A model generated the notes under the pieces. The model worked only from the letters and a program-made list of their open reading frames with translations, had not been told where the DNA came from and made no database searches. 64,000 nt of DNA from Colocasia esculenta (Eukaryota > Streptophyta > Magnoliopsida > Alismatales > Araceae). Location: NCBI GenBank assembly GCA_014218235.1, contig CM024758.1, forward strand, positions 99,609,698 to 99,673,697, read 5' to 3'. Below, piece by piece: positions 19,985 to 31,319 of the stretch (positions are counted from its first letter, which is position 1; each line of letters starts with the position of its first letter). Position numbers and translations under genes: made by a program.

Positions 19985-21312
19985 TGTTGGGTTTTCATTC
20001 TAACATTTATAACAACATGTTTTTGATGATGAATAACTTCAATTGAGGTTTGATACATGTAACACATGAAAAGAAACTAATGCAATACTTGATTGTTTGT
20101 GTATTCAAAATACTTAATTTACATGTTTCATCATGTAGGTACAAATGCACAAGTCAAGCTCTCTCAAAGCAAGTGAAAAAGATCACAAAAAGTAAAAGAC
20201 AAGGTCACCTGTCGACAGACACAAAAGACTTGTCGACAGATCTCACAGGTGTGATCTGCCAGAAGACCCATAGTTCAGAAAGTCTTCATCTGTCGACAGA
20301 TGACAGATCGGCTGTCGACAGATCTCACAGTCCAGAACATCCAGACTTCTGTCGTTTGCACAAAAGAGCACATCTGTCGACAGATGGTCTTCGACTGTCG
20401 ACAGATCTCACAGAGCTGAAGATCCATACTTCTGTTTGTTGCAAACTTACTGTCGCCTGTCGACAGATGGCCAAGACCTGTCGACAGACGGAGTATAATT
20501 CAAACTACGGAAAGTTTCTAAGTTATCCTAAGAGGTGTTTCCAACTCTCACGTTTCTCCATGTGAGAACTCCTATATTTAAACATCTCTTTGGAGGAAAT
20601 TTCGTACAGAAGCAGCCACAACCAAAAACCCTAGAGCTACTCCAAGTTTCACAAGAGTTGCTGCTGCCCTGCTTCAGACTGCTGCACAGAGCCCTAAAGA
20701 TCCGTCGATCCAGCAGTTCCTGAAGGAAGAACGTCGAGGATTCAACCTTCTCCATCGACTCAAAGCATTCAAGTCGAAGATTGAACTTCCTCCAGGCGTT
20801 CTCAGAAGAGTTCTTCACCAGGATTTATTCTCTCACTCAGAACTCTCTCTGTTTTCATATTTCTACCATCCGTGTGTGTGTTGTGGTGATTCAAGCGATC
20901 CTTGTGCTTGAGATCACGTGTGTGTGTTGTTCTGATCGTGGGTGCACATCAGAAAACACGTGTGTGTGAGTTGTAGTCACCGAACTCGCTCATAAGCAGT
21001 TTTCTCTGCGTGTGTGTGTGTGCCGTGGACGTAGGATACACGATTTGTGTACTCCGAACCACGTAAATCTTCGTGTCCTGTGGTTTGAACGTTTTTCACG
21101 TTAGATGCTTGATAGGCACGTTGCATTCACACACTAGATAGATTGCTAACTCACCTACACATCGTCAACACATCTAAGTCTCACGTTGTTTCTACAGAAA
21201 ACTCAAAAGACTTTGTTGTGATTGAAAAAGGGTTGTTTTCAAACTTTTAATTGGTAGTAATCTATTCAACCCCCCTTCTAGATTACCATATTGGGATTCC
21301 GCAAACCTTTCA
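19985..21312 (+). repeat. Copia-1 3' LTR
   Basis: 1,328 bp, about 99% identical to the 5' LTR. All 9 substitutions I count are transitions; the three indels are single A or T bases in short runs. It ends CCTTTCA, followed by the target duplication GGATT. Confidence 0.95.
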
Positions 21313-21376
21313 GGATTGGATCATTATGATTCTTACAATGAGATCGTCTTCCTTAAACACCTATCCTCAACAATTC

Positions 21377-22691
21377 TGTTGGGTTGTGATTGATGACATT
21401 CATATTAGTGTATGTTTTTGATGATGACACAATGACATAAATATTGTGCATACACAATGCCCCTACTGATATCTAAATGAAGCTTGTTTCTTGTAGGAGA
21501 ACTACATGAAAAAAGGAGTAACACAACTTGAAGAAACCTAATAAAAAAATGTTTCTAGATGGATGAATCCAAGCGCAGCTCTCGACAGCACCTTGCATTG
21601 TTGACACTAGTGAAGACCATCCAACAACACGATTTCTGGAAAACAAAAAAAAATAGCATCTGTCGACGGCCAGGACTCATCTGTCGACAACCTTTGAGAA
21701 TTCCACAATGACTTCTGGAAAATCAAAGCAAGCATGTTTCGACAGCCAAAGCGCCTGTCGACAACCCAGCCTAGGCTTCAAGATTTAGTTTATGATGGCG
21801 ATTGCTGCAGTAGCTGTCGACCAGCCGATGTGCATCTTCGACAGCGCCGTTTAAGTTGCAACACTGAGCAACATGTGCTCTTTATTAGGGCATCCTTTTC
21901 TTGTACACACGAATCCCAATGGTTGTGTGAGACTAGGACACACCTATATAAAGACCTATTAGCCTCCTTTTCGCACCAAGGAGCCTCCACACCAATTCCA
22001 AAGCTCATAAGAACCAGAGGAAGGTTCCCAATGCTCTGCTCCAAGCTCCAAGCATCAACAACCAGTAGATCTGTCTCAGAAGACCAAATTGGAGCAAATT
22101 CATCCTCAAGGCTCAAGTACTAACATCAGATCATCTACAATTCGAAGTCTAAAGAGCATCTGGATGAAGGATATGAAGAATTCATCCATTCCATTTGTTT
22201 CTCTCATACTTTAAATTCTTCCTGCACTTCAACTCTTCATTTCATGTGTGTGATGTTGAATTGAGCAATCCTTGTGCTCAATTCGCATGTGTGTGGTTTG
22301 ATCTGAGATCTTGTTCATCTCAGATCTTGTGTGTGTGTGGTTTTATGTGTTGAACTTGCTTTATAAGCAGTTTGGCGTGTGTGTGTGGCCGGTGGATGTA
22401 GGATACACAAGTTGTGTAATCCGAACAACTGTAAATCATCGTGTCTTGTGGTTTGCTTTGATCTACCATTAGATGTTTGATATGCAAGATTACTTGATCT
22501 CACATCTCCCTACTACTAATCTTGTGTACACACTTTGCATACACAGTTAGACTCTAATTTGATCCACATTCTTACAAGTTTCTCATAATCTGTTTTAATC
22601 TCAAAATTAAGGTCTATTTGCTAAAAATTGGTGGTAATCTATTCAACCCCCCTTCTAGATTCCCGTTAGGACTAATTTCGCACATTCTTCA
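21377..22691 (+). mobile_element. Older solo LTR related to Copia-1
   Basis: It starts TGTTGGGTTGTGATTGATGA and ends GCACATTCTTCA. It has the same plan as the Copia-1 LTR: palindrome pairs, TG-rich tracts, the R/U5 hairpin and the CAACCCCCCTTCTAGATT block before the end. The flanks share ATTC (possibly AATTC if an A is missing), consistent with a copia target duplication. No internal region remains. Degenerate palindromes are at about 21580/21599, 21661/21682, 21737/21756 and 21815/21836. The 129-codon frame inside is LTR sequence. Confidence 0.8.
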
Positions 22692-23499
22692 ATTCTTAGT
22701 CATAGATTGCATGAGATGGACATCAAGATAATCGAATAAACTGGTGCACTATATGTACGTTCATTGGATGAAGGTAGTTGATCTCATAACTGCTCATGTA
22801 GAGACACCAGGGTATAGTGCAGATGTTCATTAGGGAATAAATTCACTGAATCGATCCCCTCTTGAAATACTGTATGGTTATATCATATCTAATGTCAGAT
22901 AGTAATTTTGTAGTCCTAATTGTGTAACTGGTCCTTAGATCTAAGACATTAAGGATGTCTTATATGAGTACTCTATCATTTAATACTAGACTTATGTCTA
23001 TTTTGTACAAGCCTAGCACATCTGGTCTTTGGGGACAGTAGCCAACCTTACGAAGGTAATTGAGTGTCGATAGAGGATCATTGACTCTCGGTATTATGAG
23101 AGAGAATATCTCAAGCAGTTTTACCTCAGAGAAAATCCCTGGCCAGGTTTGATCGGATAACGAGAGAAAAGTTTTCCAGGAGAATCCAAATAAAAGTAAG
23201 ACTCGAATGGATTCCGTATAGACTTGATAATATCACCATGTTTTATACAAGGACTTTGAGATATTAGATGGGTAAGGATTATAGTTACATAGTAACTATG
23301 GACAGAAATGTCTAATTGATTATGATTTATGGTACTATTTAGGGATTATGACGTAGTTTCTTGATACATTCCATAATAGATGAGTTGAGTGAATTCATTA
23401 TATTGATAATAATTCACTAAGTTATAAGGAATTCTAACCGGTGTTAACTTACAGCCAACTTGGTATTGGACTAGAGGGTCATCCACATAAGACAGATAG
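22692..23499. other. Unassigned old repeat-like DNA
   Basis: AT-rich, non-coding. Together with 21318-21376 it seems to be the old sequence into which Copia-1 and the solo LTR inserted. I recognise nothing specific. Confidence 0.4.
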
Positions 23500-25290
23500 T
23501 GTAGACACACTAAAAATTACACCATCGCGGGCAAATATCAAATTATGCCATAATGCCACAAATGACTCTCTTTTTGCCTTATGAGAGTATTTTCCTCCAT
23601 CATTCAATTCAAGGTCTTTCCAAATCCACCCCCCTCCCACAATTTCATGGTGCTTCCCCCATATTTTCCTAGCTTGCTGAAGGTTTGGGTAGAAATTCTA
23701 ATTCACGACGGACACGGTGGTCACGTTTCACATCGACTGATGGAGAACAATTAAAACGCGTCGGGTTAAACCGTCACGATTCACATCGATTGCTAACCAA
23801 TAATCGATTGATCTTAAGCATGTCGGTGAAACCATCGCGATTCTATATCGATTGTTGAACAACATTGATTGTTGAACACTGATTTGTGACAGTCCTTATC
23901 GTCACATTTTTTTGTTCCAATTGGTGCTTGTTTCGATTGTAGTTGGTATCGATGGATGGTTTGAATCTCCATTGGTGTAATACATGACAGGTCAGTGAGA
24001 CGCGATTTTGATATCAATTCCCAGTCTTATTCTGATTGGTATTATTATACATGCATTGTGTCAACCCATCGCAATTCATATCGATTGGTGAACAACATCG
24101 ATTGGCCTCCATGTCGATTGCTAAACATTCTTAAACGTGTCGGTTAGGTCGATCGCGATTTTGAACTTCCATATTTCCCAGTAATTTCCTTATTTCATTT
24201 TTGGAAATACTTGTTGACTTTCTTGAAATGCGTCTGGTACACCCGTCGCGATTCAACATTCTATATTTGACTTTTGGCAAGTTTTCATAAACAAAATTCA
24301 GAAATTCATATACATGTCGAGCATCTCCGTCGCCATTAAGACTGTTGTTTTGATCAGATTCTAATTTTAATTGGAAATTCATAAATGCGACTAGTTGACC
24401 TGTCGCGATTCAACTTTAAAAGCGACCACTGTGTCCGTCACGATTTTCATTTGTTGTCCACCTCAGACTTTGAGCCCCTCTCCTATACATACACTTCATG
24501 TCTCATCGTTCCCAGAGGTTAGACCACAACAGAGGAGACGAACACAGAGAGAACCCCCACGTCTAGTGAGTTGTGAGAGAGCCAATTCGAGGCGGAGCTC
24601 TGCCGAATTCACGCCTCGATGGTCGCCCTCTCCACTCCACATTTGAACCAACACAAGAGCAACATCATCAAGAAGCATCCTCTGCAAGTCTTCAAGCTTC
24701 AGCAAGCTACCTACGCCATCATCATCAAAGGGGAAGCACCTCCTTCTTTTGTTTATTCAATTGTTTATTCATATCATCATCATCTCCTTCCAAGCCCCAC
24801 ATGGCTGTTCTTCCTCTTGTCCATAAAATATACCTCCTTTTTTAATCATCACTCCAATCACACACACACACACACACACATATTTTCATGCATGCACACA
24901 CACATACCTAGTTTTCTAGGGGTTTTAAAAGCCACCAAAAGGTGTGTTCTTCTCCATGTTCTTCATGTTAGTTTCATTATTTTGAGAATTGAATACTACA
25001 CGTTCTTGGCTAATCCTCTCTTTTCTTTGTGTTTATTTGCAAGGGTAATCAAATAAGAAGAAGTCTTCTATCACAGCCGGCCGTGCTCGTAGAAGAAGAA
25101 GCGAACCCACTCACTCCCACACATCTCCCCACTCATAAGGTATTCTGTGATCATTCCTTTGTATTACTATTTATACTCCTTCGACACCCACATGTGTTTG
25201 GCGATCACGATCATATCCAAGAGTTGTGCTCCATCTCCATCCATCTTCCTTTTTTTCCTTCATTATTTTCCTTGTGGATGCTTTCGTAGT
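23500..25290 (+). mobile_element. LTR of family T, diverged copy (T1)
   Basis: It starts TGTAGACACAC and shares with the T LTRs at 27649 and 35658 the phrase GCCATAATGCCACAAAT, the CGCG inverted-repeat block, the GGTTTxAAAAGCCACCA segment, GGTAATCAAA and the GCCGGCxGTGCTCGTAGAAGA segment. It is clearly older. Its 3' end was not resolved and no target duplication is proven. A CA-repeat lies at about 24858-24881. Confidence 0.6.
23704..24442. repeat. 18-bp phased CpG motif pairs (T1)
   Basis: CGCG-like cores start at 23704/23722, 23757/23775, 24136/24154, 24229/24247, 24386/24404 and 24421/24439, each 18 bp apart. Further pairs at 23819/23836 and 24314/24331 are 17 bp apart. Typical arms are ACGCGTCGG and CCGTCACG. 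Decayed forms (CACG, TGCG, CATG) show CpG loss with spacing kept. Confidence 0.8.
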
Positions 25291-25299
25291 TCATAAGAA

Positions 25300-25514
25300 C
25301 GAAAAAGCATAATCTATAGATAGTAGGATGATCTGGCTGAGGACTTATAGGGTCTATCCTGACAAAGAATAGTGTAAAGATAATTATTGGATAGGATCCA
25401 ATAATTAATGGGCCTAATAAGGAGAGTTCACTGGGTTTAACAAGGCTCGCTATTTATATGGAGGGGTAGCTACAAGAAATATACAAGTTAGTCTCCTCTT
25501 GTCTACATCCCTCA

Positions 25515-25556
<42 letters not shown>

Positions 25557-25865
25557 GTTCTCTTGTATCCTCATAGCTATGAAGGTTTCCTAAATGTTGT
25601 TCGTGCTGCTATCATTCTCTGGAGAAATAAGAGGAGTTCATCATCTTCGTGTTGACACTGCTAGAGGGAGGGCATCTGCACTCTTGCACCCAGGAGAACT
25701 CTCTACATTGATCCAAAGTGATCCACAATCTCTGCTAGCTGAGAAAGGTTCTCAACCTTCTGGTGTTTGCACCATTCTTTATACCCTGACCGGATATGCA
25801 TGAGAAAATCGTGGTTTTTGTTTTCATTTCTGCTATGCATATGATGCCCTCTCTGATTTCCAACA
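25300..25865 (+). mobile_element. Fossil copia LTR with decayed primer site
   Basis: The LTR end TTTCCAACA at 25865 is followed by TGGTATCAATGT (25867-25878), a decayed Met-tRNA primer site. A TATA-like TATTTATATGG lies at about 25450 and a TC repeat (25521-25554) in the leader. The start is not certain. No gag follows in recognisable form. Confidence 0.45.
25521..25554. repeat. TC dinucleotide repeat
   Basis: About 17 uninterrupted TC units downstream of a TATA-like sequence in the fossil copia LTR. Confidence 0.95.
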
Positions 25866-26400
25866 GTGGTATCAATGTTGGGGTTAGGGTAGGAAGATTG
25901 TTTTTGATGTTTTTATCGAGTTGGATCGATTAGAGTTTCATTCGCGTTCATGCCTAGCGTGTTCTTCATGGAGGATCTTGTATGTTCTCCATGATGGCAT
26001 CATGAACTGTCATTTCAGTGTGCAAGATGGCATGGTCTTTTGCCGTCAAGTGTTGATGACATGATCGATAGCCACTAGGGAGATCGACGTGATGGTATGA
26101 TCCTCTGTCACAAATAGTCAACAACGAGGATGTTTGTCTCCAAGAGGTATGTCTTGAAGGTGTAAGAAATTGTTGTCAAGGGTTGACGACATAGAAGATC
26201 GGTGCCAAGACAAGGGTTTGATTACATGTTTGACTGCCATCCAATTCCCCTTGTCTGCATGGTTGTCTGGGAGCATGTTGGTCCCATCTCAATTCTTCCA
26301 TGAATGGCAAGACAGACGTAGTAGGGTAGACAATGTTCATGCAATGTCTCTGTGGTGCTTGGGAGATCGATAGTGGGGGAGTGACTTAAGTCGCATGGAA

Positions 26401-26543
26401 CAGTCAGTGGCGGATCTAGACTTTGATTTCAGTGGGGTCCTAATGGTGCACCCATATAAATTTAGTAGGGTCACCCATGGTGAAAAATTGTCCCCCCAAT
26501 GGGGTCACATGACCCCACTGAACATATGCTAGATCCACCCCTG
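26401..26543. mobile_element. MITE with target duplication
   Basis: About 143 bp. The ends CAGTGGCGGATCTAG and, inverted, CAGGGGTGGATCTAG form 15-bp terminal repeats with two mismatches. Flanks CATGGAA (26394-26400) and CATGGAA (26544-26550) match. The pattern fits common plant hAT-type MITEs with 8-bp duplications, with the eighth base changed. Confidence 0.75.
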
Positions 26544-27058
26544 CATGGAAGGAATGTCGAAGAACTTCCACGTGGTAGTTCCACACAATCATCACCTCGC
26601 TGACATGTGCAATAGTGGAAGGTGATCTCGTGGGCATCAACCAGGCTCAGATGGTGATGTCAGGCCCCTTCCCTCTACATGGGCTTCTTCTTCCTCCTGC
26701 ATGAGGTTGAAGATGGGTTGCCCCAAGGGTAATCTAGTAAATTTGGGGGTCAGTTTTAATAAGATGAAAACTAGTATTAACCACATTTAATAACAAAAAA
26801 ATAGTTTTTTATCCAAGAAAATTTCAAAAAAATTAGGATTTCAAAAACTCCTTATCCTCTTCAAATTTTCATATTTTTGATAATTACTATTTTTATTAAT
26901 TCTATAATTTCAAACATTGCCTATTTTGAAGAGTTTTCTAATTTAGAGTTGTGTTAAAATTAGAAACTTTTCAAGAAGTGTTAAATTCCTTTTTTGGAAA
27001 TTGTGAGTATGAGAAATTCAGGGTTTAGGCAAGTTTGCTTATTTAAGGGAATTTTCTA

Positions 27059-27320
27059 TAGGGGTGTAAATGAGCCAATATGTTCAATGAGTAGCTCCAA
27101 ATTTGCCTCGATAAAGTTTCAATTTCGTCTCATTTATTTAATTAATGAGCCAAGTTTGAACAAAAAAAAAGAAGCTCAGTTCATAAATGAGTCGAGTCTA
27201 AACACATATGAGCTCGACTCGTTTATTCTCGTGAACAACTAGATTAATTACTCGTTAAGAGCTTGATTAAATACTCGTTAACAACTCATTTAAATACTCG
27301 TTAACAATTTGTTAAATATT
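27059..27320. mobile_element. hAT-like non-autonomous fragment
   Basis: It begins TAGGGGTGTAAATGAGCC, the usual start of a large class of plant hAT-like MITEs, and continues with GAGCTCGACTCG- and ACTCGTTAA-type units. The right end was not found. Confidence 0.45.
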
Positions 27321-28318
27321 TGTTATTAAAATAAATCTTAACTTGTTATTTTTGTAGAGTTATTATTGAAGTATGAAATATTTATGAGGAATTAAATATT
27401 AAAAACTAAATGTTAGAGGGTATATACACAAATCATATAAATAAAGTATATATAGAAAATTTGATTTTAATAAAATCAACATAATAAGGGTATATACATA
27501 AAATGGGGTTTCCCAGAGTTTGTAGGCACCACTGGCTCTTCATCTTCTTCCCCACGACGCGCCTATGTAGGTGCGACATGATGTGGGCCGCACGACTAAG
27601 GGGTGCCATTGACGTCAACCCCTGGAGTCCTTGGCGACCACTGTGGACTGTAGACACGCGATTTTGACTCCACCGCGGGCAAATTTCATATTGCGCCATA
27701 ATGCCACAAATATCCCTCCTTTTTCCTTGCAAGAGTAGTTTCCCAATCATCCTTGGATCACCCCAGTGCTTCCCCTCCATTTCCAAGGCTCGCCGGGCAA
27801 CCTGGGCGTCATTTTCAAGTCATATCGGGTATGGCGGACGCGTTTATAAAGGGAGCCGAAATGCGTCCGGTCTGGTGGACGCGATTATGCTCCTTTATCT
27901 GCCTTTTGGCACATGCTCCAATTGGAATCGCGTCCACCGCGGCCGTCGTAATTAGGATCGGGACCTAAAGTCGTCGCACTCAAGGACGCCCATGCATCAA
28001 ATCATGGCGGATCTTTGAATCGCGTCCGCCTGAGCAGCCGCGGTTTTAAAGGTCAAAACCTAAAGTCTCCAGCTAAGACCCGCGCATTTATGAGCCCATG
28101 CTTCGAATCATTACCCAATTGAAATCGCGTCCGCGAGGACCGCCACGATTTCAAGTTAGGGCGGCCCTACCCGATGCGATTCCAAACATAGCTGTGGGCT
28201 ATGATCATAATGCGACTGTGCCATCAAATTGACTTTTGAGTCGCGGCGCTCATACCCGACGTGTTTTCAATTCATAGTCGCGGCGGCTGTCCCCGATGTG
28301 ATTCAAGCCTTTCACCTC

Positions 28319-28326
28319 TATAAATA
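28319..28326 (+). promoter_or_regulatory. TATA box of family T LTR
   Basis: TATAAATA within CACCTCTATAAATAGACC, identical in the 3' LTR (36326-36333). It follows the CpG inverted-repeat block, as in the Copia LTRs. Confidence 0.75.
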
Positions 28327-28716
28327 GACCCCCGAGGGTCATTTGTAGAGAAGGGGGGCCATTCACTGCGGCGAAGCCCTTCCGGATTCTTGCCTTGACC
28401 TCCGGCCCATGGAGACCTTCTACTACAAGCCAGTCATTCCCTCCCTTGGGGCTCGGAGCCGGCGTCCCCGTCTTCCTCACGCGCGTTGGAGCAAGGTGGG
28501 AGCTTCTTCCTCGTCTTCCTCCGTCCATCCAATCGGCAGCACCGCCGCGCCATTCATTCATCGGGGAAGCACCCCCCCCTCTCTCTCTGTCTTTTTATAT
28601 CTCCCTCCGAGCCCCACGTGGCTCCCTCCCCTTCTTCACTCCCTTTTTATACACACACATACATGCATGCTCACACACACACACCTACCTTTTAGGGGTT
28701 TAAAAGCCACCATACG

Positions 28717-28822
28717 GTAAGTCATTCTCCATGTTCTTTATTCATTTCATTTCATTTATTTAAGGTTGATACTGCACACACATGGCTAATCCCCTTTTCT
28801 TTTATATTTATTTATTTGTCAG
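28717..28822 (+). other. Intron-like segment in T leader
   Basis: It begins GTAAGT and ends in TTTATTTGTCAG, 106 nt, AT-rich as plant introns are. T3 keeps the donor (36725) but has CAT instead of CAG at the acceptor. T1 has GGTGTG and CAAG. Splicing is unproven. Confidence 0.4.
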
Positions 28823-29356
28823 GGTAATCAAACAAGGAAAACGCCTTCTACCACGGCCGGCTGTGCTCGTAGAAGAAGAGGAACCCACACCCCAGCGCAA
28901 TCTCCCACGCTCCAACAGATATTTCACGTGATCACTCCTTTCCATTTCGCACCCTCGCGTGCATCTCCATTCGGTACCCTCATGTACCTGGTGATCGCGG
29001 ATCTTTTCTTTTCTTTTCGTTCTCTTCCATTTTCCACCCCGCATACCACACACCACACTATAATAATATCCCTCTTTGTAGACTACTATTCTTCGTCCCC
29101 TACGAAAAGGAACGAAAACAGTCGCATCCATAAATTGGCGATCACGGTGGGACCTCTTTTTGCATTTTCCTTTTGATTACCCCCCTCCTTCGTGCCCCAC
29201 GTGGTACTCTCCTTGGCGCCCTCGTGCGCCCCTCCTTCTTTTATTTCTTACTTTGTACCTTGCAAAAGCATGTTGTGTGTTTGATTTTCCTTTTTCCTGC
29301 ATATATCCTGTTGTTTCCTGCACTTTTTTTTTCAGTTTTCGGGTTGCTTTTTGAAT

Positions 29357-29416
29357 CGCGTCCGATACAGAGGACGCGATTCAGTGTTTCGTAACGCGTC
29401 TGCCTAACCGGACGCG
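29357..29416. repeat. Perfect CpG inverted-repeat units (T2)
   Basis: Arms GAATCGCGTCC and GGACGCGATTC (29353-29382) pair perfectly over 11 bp, with CGCG cores at 29357 and 29375 (18 bp). A second unit, cores 29395 and 29413, also has 18-bp spacing. Confidence 0.85.
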
Positions 29417-30046
29417 TTTCACTTTGTTGTCACGGCGGCGAAGTCCGACACGTTTCTGTCTGACAGTCCGTCCAGAGGGACCGACCGCGGCGCTGACAGC
29501 CTTCTGGGGCTTTCAGAACCGCGGCCAGGTGACTGGACGCGATTAAGTCAAATAGCAACCACTGTACTGGATGCGATTTGACTGACTGATAGAGACACAC
29601 CTCTTTGCCATTCTTGCTATATATTGTGCATATAGGACATCTTGCATCGGTTGGGGGACCCCCTTCCCTCATATCCTAGGCTCCACACACCCTTCCGGTG
29701 AAGGCAAGCTCTCCATTGGGCATTCTGTCCCTTTGGACTAGCGAACCTTCTCTTGGAACGCCATAAGTCTTTGTACCTCGTGGATTCCCTCACGGCGGAC
29801 CGAGCTGGTTGTACCCCTCCATTGACCCGGGTTAGATATCCCATTGCGTGGTGAGAGGTGAGCTTAGTTGTACCCGAAGTATCCTCATAATCTACCCAAC
29901 TAGGATCTCACTTGGAGTGACACAACATTTCCAATCCATTAAATAATTGTGAAACTCCTAAAACAAGCGTTAAACATCACAACTTGTTTGAACCATATTG
30001 ATTGATTAATATCTTTGTTCAACCTTGTGTTTTCTTGATTGCTAAA

Positions 30047-31312
30047 ATGGACCAATACTATCATGATAATTTCAATATGGACTATGAGGATAATGTTAGA
30101 TCTCCATCCTTTCAGTCCCATGTCCGTCCATCTCACCACTATGAGGGACAACCTTCTACTTCCTATCGTTATGTGCACACACCGCGCACTAACCAATTTG
30201 ATGTCCGCTCACATTTACCACCAATCAAAACCCGGCAAGAGCCTTTCCCCCGCCATGATCCTACTGTACAAACTGTCCTGCATGCAATAGATCAGCTCAC
30301 CCCTCAACAGCTCAATTTAATCCAATCTTTGGTTGAGGATGTAACTCCTTCTCCCGCCCCTTCTCCTAGGAACCCGCCTTTGTACATTCCGGCAACTTCG
30401 CCACATCCCCCTGTACATTCTTCATCACCTCGGCCCCGTGGCCATTTGCACTCCCGTGCTCCAGTCCGAACGGACCAACCCTTGGGAAGGCCCATTCATT
30501 GAAGGTCACTCCCATGTACTCCCTCACTTGCCCAGCGGCAATCCACTACTCCACTCCAAAATGCTTTTCTCCACAAATTGAACAATTTAGAGAATCAAAT
30601 AAACAAGCTTTCCAATTCCATAGGTGACCCCGTCGCCGCCATGCCGGCTCTCCCTTAAATTTATATACATCCTTCGGAAATGCCAACGTACCGATTGTAC
30701 AATGGCACAGGCAATCCCTACCTTCATGTCAAGGAATTCCTCTATGAGTCTTCTCGTTGGCAGCGAGATCCCATTACTCTGGCATATCTATTTAGAAAGT
30801 CTCTTGATGGCTCTACGCTTGAATAGTTCTACTCATTAGAACCAAGTGAGGCAGGAGACTTCCACCCTCTACATAAAAAATTCCTTCATAGGTACAAAGA
30901 CTGTGTTAGCCCTTATCTATCTATCGCGGATCTAGCATCCGAGGAGATGAGGGCCAACGAGGGATTTGTCCATTTTGCCGACCGTTGGAGGTCAATGTCC
31001 ACCCGCCTGCAACATGTGCTCTCGGAGTCAGGGCAAGTCAAAATAATCATTTCTAACTCTGCTCTGAGGTTCAAGCACATCCTGGCCATGAACCAAATCG
31101 GTACGATTGAAGAGCTCTACGAGCGGGGATGTTACATTCAAGCCCATTTAATGGACTCCCTGATCGTAGAACTATTCAATCAAATTAATCCGAGAAAGAA
31201 CGGATCAGTGGACGCCATCCACCACCCACCTCGCCACCATACAACATCCACAACATATACACCTCCGCAAACCCCATTTACCACAACATGCCTCCACTCA
31301 GGCGTCCACTGA
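30047..31312 (+). pseudogene. gag: T2 gag, decayed
   Basis: Starting at ATG 30047, a first frame of about 150 codons is rich in Pro, His and Ser. It is followed, in other frames, by a retrotransposon gag domain: MPTYRLYNGTGNPYLHVKEF, ITLAYLFRKSLDGSTLE, then a TAG where most relatives have Trp, then FYSLEPSE. After another shift comes FVHFADRWRSMSTRL and GTIEELYERGCYIQAHLMD. The order and motifs fit gag of plant Tat/Ogre-like gypsy elements. It is broken by at least two stops or shifts. No zinc knuckle is seen. Confidence 0.6.
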
Positions 31313-31319
31313 TTCGTCC

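Larger units (their letters stand above)
9835..21312 (+). mobile_element. Complete Sirevirus-like Ty1/copia element (Copia-1)
   Basis: An 11,478-bp element flanked by the perfect 5-bp target duplication GGATT (9830-9834 and 21313-21317). Order: 5' LTR, Met-tRNA primer site, gag, protease, integrase, reverse transcriptase, RNase H, a 2-kb non-coding stretch, an extra ORF, purine tracts, 3' LTR. By eye the LTRs differ by 9 substitutions and 3 one-base indels in about 1,328 bp, so the insertion is recent. Sirevirus placement rests on the extra 3' ORF, several GGGGGAG tracts, palindromic LTR repeats and integrase/RT sequence. About seven frame breaks, nearly all in homopolymers, interrupt gag-pol. 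Confidence 0.95.
25879..27648. other. Degenerate non-coding DNA with two small transposons
   Basis: No gene. It may include decayed interior of the fossil copia element. It contains a MITE (26401-26543) and a hAT-like fragment (from 27059). Confidence 0.4.
27649..29600 (+). repeat. T2 5' LTR (3' boundary approximate)
   Basis: The start matches 35658 base for base over long stretches up to 28848, where the 3' copy is interrupted. CGCG units continue to about 29580, so the LTR is probably about 2 kb; the exact end was not found. It contains CpG inverted repeats (for example 27862/27880), a TATA box at 28319 and an intron-like segment at 28717-28822. Confidence 0.6.

Noticed and set aside
21734..22123. 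129-codon open frame as a gene
   Set aside because: It is wholly inside the solo LTR at 21377-22691 and overlaps the palindrome region; the matching region in Copia-1 is not conserved as protein.
28395..28720. Overlapping open frames after the T TATA box
   Set aside because: Ser/Pro-rich and Arg-rich translations of a leader, shifted or broken in the T3 copy, with no conserved start codon or domain.
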